A stretch of DNA of 64,000 bases, from positions 124,001-188,000 of the forward strand of contig JACJYO010000006.1 of assembly GCA_020636075.1 (NCBI GenBank), written 5' to 3'. Shown one piece after another: positions 1 through 9,029 of the stretch (the first letter of the stretch is position 1; each line of letters starts with the position of its first letter). The notes below the pieces were generated by a model. The model was not told the origin of the DNA. It did no database searches and saw nothing but the letters and a program-made list of their open reading frames with translations. The translations under genes and the position numbers were made by a program. Source of the stretch: Lewinellaceae bacterium. GTDB taxonomy: Bacteria > Bacteroidota > Bacteroidia > Chitinophagales > Saprospiraceae.

Positions 1-2428
1 GAGCAACTCAAAAAGTGATTCGATTTGACTAGGGCTAAAGAATTTGACGTGCTTATAAAAGAAAAGGATGAAATCATTTAGCCGGAACAGACGGACTGGT
101 AGCCAGTATAAGCCTTTTAATATTGTATCATACAATTGACCCGATAACTCTTTATTATCCTCAAGATCAACATATGCCAACGTTATTAAAAAATTAGGGA
201 TTAACTTCTTTTCCGGTATTTGGTATATGCTGTTGATTTCTAAATAGCTTTGGTAATCTTTGTTTTCCTTAGTGCCTGAAGGGAATGAATTTTCAGAATA
301 ACTGCTTTTAAAAAGGTTGATCGCCCAGTTGACAAACAATTCTTTATGTCCATTAGAAAAGGAGAATCGTTCTAATGCATACTTATTTAGTATGGTTGTT
401 AGGTTTTGTGGTTGAAGCCACTGAAGGCAATAACGAAGTACACGACAATTATATTCAGTATACCGCTCATTATACCTTTGGGAGGTTTGGAAGCTTGCAA
501 CTAATCCTTCAAAGGTTTGCTCTGCTGCTTTTTCAAAGGCCCGGTTATCCATTGTTACTAGCCCGTTTGAATCATAAAACCAGCATAAGTTTTCAAAAGC
601 CTGTTCTAATTGAATAGCATAGTTGGGCCCAATTGCTTCAGAGTATATATTTTGGTATTGAGTGTAAATTTTAAGTATGCTTAAAAAGTTATCTTCAACT
701 TCTCTTGAAAAAAACTTTACCACCTTCTCCTGATGAATATCCCAAAGTAATTCCTGGACAGGTTTTTCAACTTTAATCGTGAGCAATACCTCATTTAAAT
801 TTGCCTTTTCAATTTCCTCTTTAATTTGATCAGCAAAACTTTGCGAATACTGCCCCAAATTCCCTCGCCAATATATTTCTCTGCCTGCTCTAATGCGATT
901 CCGAAGACAAATGAAATAAAGTGCAAAATCTTCTGCACGTTTAGATTCCTCTTCAACTTTTAAGAAAACAGCATAGGCTAAATCGAAATAGTGCATTTTA
1001 TAAAGCACATAGCCATCCAAAAGTGCATCTCGCAGTGGCTCAGGTGCCAAACCTATTTGTCCAAATGAATATTCTTGGCTTTGAACTGCCCTGTGTAGTT
1101 CAGCAAATTGAAGATTAGCCCATTTCAGGTATAGTGATCTTTCAGAGAATGGATTATTAAGTTTAATTGGATAATGTTTGTCCTCTCCGTACCTATGAAT
1201 GCATCTAATGCCACTGGACAAGAGTTTGTCAAAGATCAACCATAGTTTATTTTGGTAATTTTCTATGTTGGATGATTTCAGAACTTATAGGCCCATTTTC
1301 TTTAACTTGAATGCTTCCATTATTGAACTTAAGGCTTTCCAATACTTGATTATCAAGTCATTTTTAACTTCAAGGTGATATACTAAATGTGCATCGGCTT
1401 GTTTTTTCTGTTCAAAAAGTCTGAAAGGTGAAAATGGGTATAATCTTTTAAATAGATAAGGAGGAAGCGTATTAAATGCATGAAATGTTGTATGACGTAA
1501 ATAACTGATCTAGAATTGGATTGCGATAACATTTATTTTAGGTGCTCATCGATTTAACATAATTTAATAATTTCAAAAGGTCGATCAACTTCTTTCTATA
1601 ATCAGATTCAACGCCAAGACAATATCCCATTTTATTAGATTCTTCTTGTAATCATTAGGCCAAGTAAATGGAATTTAACCCTTTGTTTTCGAAGTATTTT
1701 AATTCAATTGAATTCTTATGATCTGAGAAAAGATATATGCTCGTCTAAAATCTTTCCCTAGTTTTTCAACGGCCCAGTTTAGTATTCGCTTTAGGTTGTC
1801 ATCAGTAAACGAAAATCCAATAAAAAGAACAACCTTCGTTGTGAAAATATATTTAATTAAATTACTTGTTAATGGCCAATTTGTTTGGTAGTTCAAGTAA
1901 TCAGATTCTTTAAAACAATATTCATGGAATTCCAGTCTCCATGCATTTTGACAAATTTCTTTCAGAACTTTCAATTATTTAAAGTCATTTTCCTGGCAAA
2001 TTTTGAATACCAGGGTGAGAGGCGTCTTTGAATGCTTTTTCAAGTAGGTTGTCAAAGTTAGTAGTTATAATGTGCTCAGGGCGCAACTCTAAAATTCTCT
2101 GTAATTTGGTTGACTCAAGGTCTTGGTTCAACCAAGAAATTCTCTTAATTTGTTTGAATACTCTTCTTCACCTAACGTTTCATAAAGAAATTGGGCAGTT
2201 TTAAAACATTCTGTATCTTCTGGTACTTGAGGACCAAGAACCTGTCTATTTTTGTTTTTCAATCCTTCCATAAAGGTATTCCTGAGTCGCTTGAAATTCC
2301 AGCACCTGCAAAATGACCAATCTCTTTCCGCTAAATGCTTTTGGAGATCACGAATAATTTGAATAAAGTCATCAGGAAATTAGAGGGCTGTAAAACTCTA
2401 TTCTGATTCAAAATAACTTGATGCTCAT
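1..2428 (-). pseudogene. SIR2-domain protein (NADase-like), frame broken, 3' end beyond window
   Basis: Reading the minus strand across frames recovers a full SIR2 core. The glycine-rich NAD loop GAGISSDSGIP is at 2276-2309, TTNFDN at 2048-2067, the catalytic-type KMHGD at 1935-1949 and GFSFTDDNLK at 1790-1818. Each lies in a different frame, separated by single-base shifts. From 1260 down to base 1 one frame stays open for 420 codons (helical, no recognised domain), so the protein would exceed 800 residues. The likely start is the ATG at 2428, 12 nt after the stop of the upstream gene. Long SIR2 proteins of this kind are usually NAD-depleting anti-phage effectors; that role is inferred here from the family. 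Since every motif is preserved, the frameshifts may be sequence errors rather than decay. Composition is AT-rich, unlike the rest of the window, which suggests transfer. Confidence 0.75.
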
Positions 2429-2439
2429 TTATGATAAGA

Positions 2440-2811
2440 TCAATTTTGAATCAATAAATCATCTTGAATCCATTCAAAGTCATCTGTCTTCGCTTTAGTG
2501 CTTAGAAAGAAGCTTCATCTACCGCAATTCCGCGATAGAGTTTGTACCTTGTTTTAATAAGCCTGATAGATCAATGGCTAATTCATTGATAAAGTAATTT
2601 TGTCAAAGTGTCGACATCTACTTCAAACGCCTTACAAAAATCTCGTCTGATGTCAGTGTATTTGTAAGAGCCATTAATTGCTTTATCAACAGAGGTGAAA
2701 AACCTAAGTTCTCCAGATTTCTCATCTTTAAGAAATAAATGGAATTCTTCGCCAGCATGCTGGTAGCGGATACTTACGAAGAACAAAGGCGTTGTGCCAA
2801 TTAGGGGACAT
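2440..2811 (-). pseudogene. Unknown small protein upstream of the SIR2 gene, frame broken
   Basis: The longest intact piece is 2583-2786 (about 67 codons, including YQHAGEEFHLFLKDEK). Shifting frame at each end extends it to an ATG at 2811 (start MSPNWHNA) and to a TGA at 2440-2442 (end WIQDDLLIQN), giving roughly 125 residues with about three or four single-base shifts. I do not recognise the family. It ends 12 nt before the probable SIR2 start on the same strand, so the two look co-transcribed, and the shift density is the same in both. It could be a regulator or partner of the SIR2 protein, but nothing in the sequence shows that. Confidence 0.5.
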
Positions 2812-2877
2812 TATTTTAGGGGATTGGCAAACTTTTTCCTTTCGAAGGTAGCGGATATTCTGAGAAATACACTCGCC

Positions 2878-2908
2878 TTTGATTCAACTCCCACAACCTG
2901 TATCTTTG
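2878..2908 (+). promoter_or_regulatory. Bacteroidota-type promoter for the PIN toxin-antitoxin pair
   Basis: A TTTG at 2878-2881 is followed after 19 nt by TATCTTTG at 2901-2908. This matches the Bacteroidota sigma-ABfrA pattern of TTG, about 19-21 nt, then TAnnTTTG. It lies 28 nt upstream of the ATG at 2937. Confidence 0.7.
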
Positions 2909-2936
2909 CATACTGAGGTTATAAAATACGGTGACC

Positions 2937-3185
2937 ATGCAACTAGTCCTGGAAATAAAAAACGAGCGCGACCTGGCCATACTCCTGCCCTTGCTGGAAC
3001 GGCTGAATATTTCGTTTTCACAAACAGCCGACAAGCCCAAACTTCCGCAAAAAGCAGCGGGTAAAAAGAATTTTGACATCGAACATCTCGAACATCTGTT
3101 TGATGAACTCGAGGCCATGAATGCCTTTGCAGTCGTTGAGAACCCAACGGAATGGCAAAAACAGTTGCGGGATGAGTGGAATTAA
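2937..3185 (+). CDS. Antitoxin-like protein of a PIN-domain pair
   Basis: This gene encodes 82 residues, highly charged and predicted mainly helical, with a hydrophobic N-terminal stretch (LVLEIKNERDLAILLPLLERL) and a C-terminal acidic/aromatic tail (EWQKQLRDEWN). I chose the ATG at 2937 rather than the GTG at 2931 because it is the conventional start and fits the promoter at 2878-2908. It has no clear DNA-binding motif. Its role as antitoxin is inferred from size and position: the last 14 nt overlap the start of the PIN-domain gene downstream, the usual arrangement of VapBC-type pairs in Bacteroidota. In such pairs the antitoxin's C-terminus blocks the PIN active site. Confidence 0.65.
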   Translation: MQLVLEIKNERDLAILLPLLERLNISFSQTADKPKLPQKAAGKKNFDIEHLEHLFDELEAMNAFAVVENPTEWQKQLRDEWN

Positions 3186-3567
3186 AGCCGGATTACTCGA
3201 CACCAATATTCTGATTTACCGCTCCAAGGGCATGCTCGATTTTCGGGCACTTTCCTCCCGGTATGACAATCTTTACGTTTCCGCCATTACCTGGATGGAA
3301 GCCCTCGGCTTTAATTTCTCCAATCCACAAGAGCAAGCAGGTATCGAGGCAATTTTGAATGCTATTCAGGTTGTGCACACCGATATGGACATCGTTAAGC
3401 AAGTTATTTTTTACCGGCAAACGCGGAAAATTAAAATTCCCGATGCGATCATTCTCGCAACCGCAAAAAAACTGGGAGCCGAACTGGTTACAACCAATGA
3501 TGCCGATTTTAAAGGAATCGATGCCAGTGTATCGATTTTTGTACCTACGCTGACTACTTCCATTTAA
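3172..3567 (+). CDS. PIN-domain toxin, VapC-like ribonuclease
   Basis: The protein has 131 residues, typical for VapC. Acidic metal-binding positions of the PIN fold are visible: Asp10 in LLDTNILIY, Glu43 in WMEALGF, Asp91 in IPDAIILATA and Asp110/Asp112 in TTNDADF. VapC toxins are Mg-dependent endoribonucleases, commonly cutting tRNA or rRNA. An upstream in-frame ATG at 3121 exists, but 3172 is preferred: it gives the standard N-terminus and overlaps the antitoxin gene by 14 nt. The stop at 3565-3567 overlaps the stop of the convergent gene 3564-4916. All catalytic residues are present, so the toxin looks functional, in contrast to the broken genes just to its left. Confidence 0.88.
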   Translation: MSGIKAGLLDTNILIYRSKGMLDFRALSSRYDNLYVSAITWMEALGFNFSNPQEQAGIEAILNAIQVVHTDMDIVKQVIFYRQTRKIKIPDAIILATAKKLGAELVTTNDADFKGIDASVSIFVPTLTTSI

Positions 3568-4916
3568 AACACAATTGCCCCCCCAAACCGGAAATTCACC
3601 GCGGCCGACCCATACGGCGTCAGCGCATTCAGCGCATTATCCGAGAGGACAAATAATTGCACCGGCCCCGGTGTAGCCACCACGCTCAGCCCAATGTTGG
3701 TAGCCGACTGGTTGTTCACACTGTACATGCCGCCCACCGTTAGCCATTTCAGAATGGACCATTGAGCATTGACACCCACAGAGGTCAGCTTGCGGCGTGC
3801 ACTGTTTTGATGAAAAAGTACAGCGCCGAAAGACCAGCGGTCGCTCAGTTTGTACGTTCCGCCGACATATACGCGGGTGGGCAGTTCAGAAGTGAATTCT
3901 GCCGGTGTTTTTTCAAATTGCAGCACATCGTTCAGCGAATCGAGTGCCGCGGTGAAGTCCAGGCTGTCAACTGTGCCGTTGATAATATCGGTGCCGGGGA
4001 TGACGATGCCGTCGTAGTCGAAGCTGCCCTGGCTTTTGAAGTAGTTGGCGTTTTTCTTCCAGGAAATACTGCCGCCCAGGTCGAGCAGGCTGGCGCTGAG
4101 AGAAATGCGTTCGCCGAGCTGGAGTTGCATGCCCAGGTCAAAGGCCCAGCCGCTGTTTTCCGAAAAGCCGTTTTTCAGTTCGTTCAGCGCCAGTTCAAAA
4201 CCGAGTCCGGCGGTATCGATGGCTGTGATGGTGCCTGAAGAGTGAAAAGCGTAGTCGGTTTGCAGGTTGAGTTGGTAAATATCCGGGTCGGTGTACACGC
4301 TCACGAGGCGGTGGTCATCGTCGGTTTGCACGGCCCCGATACCCGAAAGGTATTTGGCGCGGATGCCCAGGCTGAACGATTCACCGAAGCGGCGACCGAT
4401 ACCCAGGCTGAGTTCATTCCAGTCGAACGTGGTGGTAGCAAAACCAACGTCGAGCGTTTGGCCGATGTAGGGGGCGTTGCCATTCCAAAAGAGCTCGGCG
4501 AGCGTTTTTGGGTAATTCACTACGGCGCTGATGCGCACGGCATGGCTGGCCTGGAGGAAAAATTTGCCGGGCAGGCGCAAGCCCAGCGAGAAGGTTTCAA
4601 AACGCTGACCGTAATAGCCTTCGTTTTCCGGTTCCAGTTTGTCGATGGCTTTGCCGAGATCGACGATATTGCGGTTACCTTTCCGGCGCAGCAGGTCGTT
4701 GAAGGTAATACCGCCGGAATGCGCGGCATCAAGTCCGAAAGAGGGCAGGCCGAGCGCGATGCGTTTTTCCTGCGGAAAAAATGCGGGGTTGGTGGCTGCT
4801 GTTTGCCAAAGGGCAGTTTGCTGGTGCAGCATCAGCTCCTGCTGCGCAAAGCTGGCGCCGGCAAAAGCGGCAAAAAGCAGCAGAAAACAATATCGGAGCA
4901 TGGGTAGGGTTTTCAT
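3564..4916 (-). CDS. DUF5723-type outer-membrane protein
   Basis: The protein has 450 residues with a signal peptide (LLLFAAFAGASFAQ) and ends in a barrel-like strand with a C-terminal Phe. The start of the mature part (ATNPAFFPQEKRIALGLPS) is typical of the DUF5723 family of Bacteroidota, which are predicted outer-membrane beta-barrels of unknown function. It is the last gene of a three-gene minus-strand run (6560-7444, 4920-6500, this gene). Only 3 nt separate it from the lipoprotein gene before it, so co-translation and a shared envelope role are likely. The stop overlaps that of the PIN toxin on the other strand. Confidence 0.7.
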   Translation of the reverse strand: MKTLPMLRYCFLLLFAAFAGASFAQQELMLHQQTALWQTAATNPAFFPQEKRIALGLPSFGLDAAHSGGITFNDLLRRKGNRNIVDLGKAIDKLEPENEGYYGQRFETFSLGLRLPGKFFLQASHAVRISAVVNYPKTLAELFWNGNAPYIGQTLDVGFATTTFDWNELSLGIGRRFGESFSLGIRAKYLSGIGAVQTDDDHRLVSVYTDPDIYQLNLQTDYAFHSSGTITAIDTAGLGFELALNELKNGFSENSGWAFDLGMQLQLGERISLSASLLDLGGSISWKKNANYFKSQGSFDYDGIVIPGTDIINGTVDSLDFTAALDSLNDVLQFEKTPAEFTSELPTRVYVGGTYKLSDRWSFGAVLFHQNSARRKLTSVGVNAQWSILKWLTVGGMYSVNNQSATNIGLSVVATPGPVQLFVLSDNALNALTPYGSAAVNFRFGGAIVF

Positions 4917-4919
4917 GTG

Positions 4920-6500
4920 CTAGAATCGGGTTTTGATTTTCAGGCCAAGTTTGATGGTCGCGTTTTGGGTGGCCAGGAGCTTGACCGGTACCAGACCGCC
5001 GTCGGCGGTGGTGAAGAAGGTTTGCACAAAAATTTTCTCCGCCTGGCGTACGCGGTCGAAACGCGTAACATCCATCGGAACAAAAGTTTCTGTGCGTTTG
5101 CTGCCCACGGCGTTGCCATTGCCGTCGACTGGCGCAGCCTCCATGATAAACTGCGGATCGCCGATAAACAGCGAATCGAGCGTTTGGTCGTTGGCGTCCT
5201 GAAAATACATTTGGAGCGATGAGCCGATGGGCGTCTGGTTTTCCGTAACCACCTTGAATTCCACGGATTCGATATCGGCGGTGTCCACATCGGAGTAGCT
5301 GCCAAAATTCAGATCGAGCACCTGCTCGGCGCCGAATTCCTGTACCGAACCTTCCAAAACCAGTTCCACGCTCATGCGCAGGGCAAGCACACTTTCGTTG
5401 GTCAAAAAACCGATGATGGAAGTGTCTTTCGTGGCATTGGAAATGCCGGCAAAATCATAGATGAGTTGTGTGGGTTGGGCATTGAAAATGTCGGCGATAT
5501 TGGAGTTGGTGCCGTCCAGCACGACGTGGGTGTATTTCGTTTGCCCGACCTCACCTGCTGCCCAGGATGGGTAATTGAAGTCGATACTGTCGTTGTTAAA
5601 CACCGTACTTTCCAGTTTGTACTCCTCCCCGTCGCGGCCGATAAAGCTGAGGTATTTGACGACCCCGCGCGTTGGGAATCCCCAGGAGTTCGCCACGGTC
5701 ATGGTCACTTTGGGGTCTTTCACCTGCACATTGCCCTTCAGGTTGGTCTGGTTGATGTCGATATCGATGGTGTCGAGTGTGAGCGGGTATTCCTCAAAGC
5801 CCCAGAAACCTTCCACGTAGGACAGCGTGAAGTTGTTGATCAACAGCGCACAACCCGGGAGTCCGGGCGATGGCTCCAGGAGTTTCACCCGGGTACCATT
5901 GGGCAAATAGGCTTCGTAGCGGAATTGCAGGGTGTTGCTGTCCGACAAAAAAGTATAGCCCGCCAAATCAAAAAGCGGCGAAAACGACGTTTGCGATGCA
6001 GGAATATTGAAGGGGTATTTGAAGGCTACACCGTTTTTCGACATCTGCGGAATGGTGAAAAATCCGTTGACAGGTTCGGTAAATCCGTTGTACACCACCA
6101 CGTTCATGTCGCCGGTGAGTACGTCGGCCCGATGGATAAACACGGAGTCTGGCACATCCAGATTGAATTTGAAAAACGTATCGGGCACCGGAATACCGCC
6201 GTCGGGAAATTTGAAAAATTCAAAAATATCGGTGGCCGGTTTCTCCGCCAAATCGCCGCTGTAGTACAGGGTCATAGTGTTGTCCGGATTGACCACAATG
6301 GTGTCGCCGCTCAGCGTGTCGTTCAATATTTTGAACATCAGGTCTTTCAGGTTAAGCGTCGTATTCATCAGGGGGAAAGCATATTCCGCCGTGTGCCCGG
6401 CGATTTCCGCGTCGTCCAGGCTGATTTTTTTGCAGGCAAAAGTCAAGCTGCCAAACACCAATACGGGGAGTAGCAGGCGAAGCCAATGTTTTGATACCAT
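4920..6500 (-). CDS. Large surface lipoprotein of unknown function
   Basis: The protein has 526 residues. The N-terminus has a hydrophobic core ending in LTFACKK, compatible with a lipobox and acylation at Cys23. The rest is rich in short beta strands with repeated asparagine/aspartate turns and no catalytic motif I recognise. It precedes the DUF5723 barrel gene by 3 nt, a pairing consistent with an outer-membrane barrel and its exported lipoprotein partner. Anchoring in the outer membrane is inferred. No function can be assigned. Confidence 0.7.
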   Translation of the reverse strand: MVSKHWLRLLLPVLVFGSLTFACKKISLDDAEIAGHTAEYAFPLMNTTLNLKDLMFKILNDTLSGDTIVVNPDNTMTLYYSGDLAEKPATDIFEFFKFPDGGIPVPDTFFKFNLDVPDSVFIHRADVLTGDMNVVVYNGFTEPVNGFFTIPQMSKNGVAFKYPFNIPASQTSFSPLFDLAGYTFLSDSNTLQFRYEAYLPNGTRVKLLEPSPGLPGCALLINNFTLSYVEGFWGFEEYPLTLDTIDIDINQTNLKGNVQVKDPKVTMTVANSWGFPTRGVVKYLSFIGRDGEEYKLESTVFNNDSIDFNYPSWAAGEVGQTKYTHVVLDGTNSNIADIFNAQPTQLIYDFAGISNATKDTSIIGFLTNESVLALRMSVELVLEGSVQEFGAEQVLDLNFGSYSDVDTADIESVEFKVVTENQTPIGSSLQMYFQDANDQTLDSLFIGDPQFIMEAAPVDGNGNAVGSKRTETFVPMDVTRFDRVRQAEKIFVQTFFTTADGGLVPVKLLATQNATIKLGLKIKTRF

Positions 6501-6559
6501 CGGAATTACTTTGGGTTAGAAATGAAAAAAAGGGCGGACTCCGGGATTATCGTTTTCTT

Positions 6560-7444
6560 TTAAAAACTAAAACCAACCGAGGCCTGGATGACCACGTTCC
6601 GGTCTTTGTCGTTCCGGTAAATCAAATTGCCATTGTCCGTAGAACCTTTCGACAGGTCGGCAGCGTTTTTGGTCAGGTCTGCCAGGCCATATTGAAGCCG
6701 GACCCCGATAAAGAGCGAACGGCTCATGAAATACGACAAGCCGGCTACCAGGCCATAGTCGAGCGGGTTGTAGAGGTTGCCTTTGTCTTCGGTGTAATCG
6801 TAATAGGCGCCGAGTGTTTTGGGTAATTCGACGGTTTTGGCATCTACCTGCACAACCTCCGTCTGGCCTTCAATGCCGCGGCCGGGCTCGTCTTTGCGGT
6901 AGTTGTGGTCGAGAAAAAGTTCCAGGTCGGCAATGGGGTTTTGCAATACGGAAGTGCGGCCGTTGGTGTAGGTCAGCGAGCCGTCGCCGATCGATTGGAC
7001 CAACAGCCCGGCGTACATACCGGCCGATAGTTCAAAATCTTTCCAGCGGCCGTACGCCACCACCGGAATATCGAGGTAGGCGTTATTGATATTGATCAGG
7101 TAGCGGGAGTTGCCGGTGGTCAGGGTGCTTACTCCGTCGAGGCGGAAGATGCGGTAGGAGGGGCCGTCGAAAGTATATTTTGCACCTTTTTTCGAATACA
7201 AAATTTCGCCCCGAACACCAACGTAGTCGTTAAACTTGTAGCCAAGTGAAAGCCCGATGTGGAAGCCGGTTATAGTGCCCCAGCTTTCCAGTTCTGCACC
7301 GCTGCCACTCAGTTCGGAGGGGCCATTCATGCTGGCAAAGTTGAGGCCGGTCTTAAAACCATAGCGCAGTTGGGCCTGTGCGGGTGTTGCCAAAAAAAGG
7401 ACGGCGAGCAATACGCCAAAAAAGCACGGGGAAAGCGTTTTCAT
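6560..7444 (-). CDS. Outer-membrane beta-barrel protein, PorT-like
   Basis: The mature protein begins after a clear signal peptide (LLAVLFLATPAQAQ) with the sequence LRYGFKTGLNFASM, the hallmark of the PorT-like outer-membrane barrel family. It ends in ASVGFSF with the terminal Phe typical of barrels. I start it at the ATG at 7444, which directly precedes the signal peptide, rather than the upstream ATG at 7462; this gives 294 residues. It is probably the first gene of the envelope operon that continues with the lipoprotein and the DUF5723 barrel. PorT itself belongs to T9SS, but this family is broad and that role is not implied here. Confidence 0.75.
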   Translation of the reverse strand: MKTLSPCFFGVLLAVLFLATPAQAQLRYGFKTGLNFASMNGPSELSGSGAELESWGTITGFHIGLSLGYKFNDYVGVRGEILYSKKGAKYTFDGPSYRIFRLDGVSTLTTGNSRYLININNAYLDIPVVAYGRWKDFELSAGMYAGLLVQSIGDGSLTYTNGRTSVLQNPIADLELFLDHNYRKDEPGRGIEGQTEVVQVDAKTVELPKTLGAYYDYTEDKGNLYNPLDYGLVAGLSYFMSRSLFIGVRLQYGLADLTKNAADLSKGSTDNGNLIYRNDKDRNVVIQASVGFSF

Positions 7445-7523
7445 GTTGAAAAAATTCGGCATTCGTGTCGTAATTTATACAGGTTGAAGTGGCTTTATGC
7501 ACTCCCAAACGCAGGAAGGCTGG

Positions 7524-7531
7524 CAAAAGTA
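7524..7531 (-). promoter_or_regulatory. Candidate -7 element of the PorT-like operon
   Basis: On the minus strand the sequence reads TACTTTTG, matching TAnnTTTG, about 80 nt before the start at 7444. No good TTG was found at the usual spacing, so this is weak support. Confidence 0.35.
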
Positions 7532-7675
7532 CATTTTTCTGCAACAAGTGCCGGTGTGGGAGTGGTGTCCCGGCAAAAGGCGCTATTTTTGTGCAAATTT
7601 TGTGAAACCCAAGCCTGGTTCACGGTATAAACAGCCTGGATTCACCTCTTTTTAACATCAATTTAGACAGCCGTT

Positions 7676-7954
7676 ATGAAAGATTGGCCGCTTTGGGAAG
7701 TGTTCATCCGATCGAAACAGGGCCTGAGCCACAAGCACGTCGGTAGCCTGCACGCCGCCGATGCGCAAATGGCGCTGGAAAACGCCCGTGATGTGTATTG
7801 CCGCCGCAATGAAGGCATCAGCATTTGGGTAGTCGAATCCAGGCACATCCACGCCACCACGGAAGATCCGGATGCTTTTTTTGAACCTTCGAATGATAAA
7901 ATTTACCGGCACCCCACGTTTTACAAACTTCCCGACGAGGTGAAACACATGTAG
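7676..7954 (+). CDS. paaB: 1,2-phenylacetyl-CoA epoxidase subunit PaaB
   Basis: The protein has 92 residues. The start WPLWEVFIRSKQGLSHKHVG and the later AADAQMALENARDVYCRR are diagnostic of PaaB, the small subunit that helps bridge PaaAC dimers of the ring-1,2-phenylacetyl-CoA epoxidase. Length is normal. The usual order is paaABCDE in one tight operon. Here no paaA lies upstream (the divergent PorT-like gene is there), and paaC follows only after 165 nt occupied by an inverted repeat. The catalytic subunit and reductase must lie elsewhere if the pathway works. Confidence 0.93.
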   Translation: MKDWPLWEVFIRSKQGLSHKHVGSLHAADAQMALENARDVYCRRNEGISIWVVESRHIHATTEDPDAFFEPSNDKIYRHPTFYKLPDEVKHM

Positions 7955-7957
7955 GGG

Positions 7958-8106
7958 TTTACGATTTGCGATTTTGGAATTACGATTGGTTCATCTTGCC
8001 GGGTTAAAATAGTTGCGTGCCTGTTTTCAAAATTTGAACTGGTTGCAAACATGCCTGTTTCGAAAAGGTGAACCAATCGTACTTCGTAAATCGTACTTCC
8101 AAAATG
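7958..8106 (+). repeat. Long inverted repeat between paaB and paaC
   Basis: The left arm at 7958-7993 and right arm at 8069-8106 are imperfect reverse complements built from ACGATT and AAATCGTA words, sharing for example TACGATTGGTTCA. The arrangement is a large hairpin with a loop of about 75 nt. It fills the space between two genes that normally abut, so it is probably a later insertion. Confidence 0.75.
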
Positions 8107-8119
8107 AAACAGTTTTTCC

Positions 8120-8869
8120 ATGCAAAAATTCAATTACCTCCTCCAACTTGGCGATAATGCGCTCATCCTGTCCCAACGCCTGGGCGAATGGTGCGGCCAT
8201 GGTCCGGTGCTCGAACAGGATATCGCGATGACCAACATTGCACTCGATCTGTTGGGACAAACGCGCATGTTGCTCAGCTATGCCGGTGAAGTGGAGGGCC
8301 GCGGCCGTTCGGAAGATGATCTGGCGTACTTCCGCGATGCCCATCAATACCGGAACGTATTGCTGGTCGAACAACCCAACCAGGATTGGGCCTACACCAC
8401 TGCGCGCCAGTTTTTTTTCGATACTTATAACTTCTACCACTGCCAGGCGCTCACCGGCAGCAAAGACGCGCGGTTGGCTGCTATTGCTGAAAAAGCCCTG
8501 AAGGAAATTACTTACCACTTGCGCTACTCCAGCGAGTGGATGATCCGCCTGGGCGACGGTACCGAAGTCAGCCACCAAAAAATGCAAACAGCCGTCGACG
8601 ACCTCTGGATGTACACCGGCGAATTGACCACGCCCAACGACACCGAACAGCAAGCCGCCGCCGAAGGCTATGGGGTCGATCTGTCAGAAATCAAACCGCT
8701 GTGGACTGAAAAGGTAGCCGCTGTTTTACAGGAAGCAACGCTAAAACAACCCGCCGCCGATACCTGGATGCAAGGCGGTGGAAAAGACGGACGGCATACG
8801 GAGCACCTGGGTTTTATCCTGGCCGAGTTGCAGCATGTGCAGCGGAGCTACCCCGGGCTCGAATGGTGA
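8120..8869 (+). CDS. paaC: 1,2-phenylacetyl-CoA epoxidase subunit PaaC
   Basis: The protein has 249 residues, the normal length for PaaC, the ferritin-like structural subunit that pairs with PaaA. Recognisable blocks are the N-terminal LGDNALILSQRLGEWCGHGP, the helix LEQDIAMTNIALDLLGQ, the central ITYHLRYSSEWMIRLGDGT and the C-terminal GGGKDGRHTEHLGFILAEL. PaaC lacks the functional di-iron centre of PaaA. The gene follows paaB on the same strand after an inverted repeat. Nothing resembling paaD or paaE follows: the next gene is convergent. The stop codon lies inside the 14-bp terminal arm of the repeat at 8866-9029. Confidence 0.95.
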   Translation: MQKFNYLLQLGDNALILSQRLGEWCGHGPVLEQDIAMTNIALDLLGQTRMLLSYAGEVEGRGRSEDDLAYFRDAHQYRNVLLVEQPNQDWAYTTARQFFFDTYNFYHCQALTGSKDARLAAIAEKALKEITYHLRYSSEWMIRLGDGTEVSHQKMQTAVDDLWMYTGELTTPNDTEQQAAAEGYGVDLSEIKPLWTEKVAAVLQEATLKQPAADTWMQGGGKDGRHTEHLGFILAELQHVQRSYPGLEW

Positions 8870-9029
8870 GGGTGTCTCATAAGTACTCACACGCGCAAGT
8901 AGTTCCTAACTTTCACCACGGAGACACGGAGAACACAGAGTTTAATTCTCCGTGGCTTCCGTGTCTCCGTGGTAAATAAAATATTCTACGGCGGGCATTT
9001 CAGATTTCTCTTTTTTGAGACACCCTCAC
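8866..9029. repeat. Palindromic element with terminal inverted repeats and internal hairpin
   Basis: The outer arms GTGAGGGTGTCTCA (8866-8879) and TGAGACACCCTCAC (9016-9029) are perfect 14-bp inverted repeats. Inside, CACCACGGAGACACGGAG (about 8914-8931) pairs with its complement ending at 8973. The arms include the stop codons of both paaC and the convergent LD-carboxypeptidase gene. A related inner hairpin occurs at 62035-62118. Confidence 0.85.

Noticed and set aside
375..617. 80-codon plus-strand frame near the left edge
   Set aside because: The opposite strand is open for 420 codons across it and continues the SIR2 gene; this frame has no family match.
2816..3118. Minus-strand frames overlapping the antitoxin gene
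   Set aside because: They overlap the promoter and antitoxin on the plus strand and have no recognisable content.
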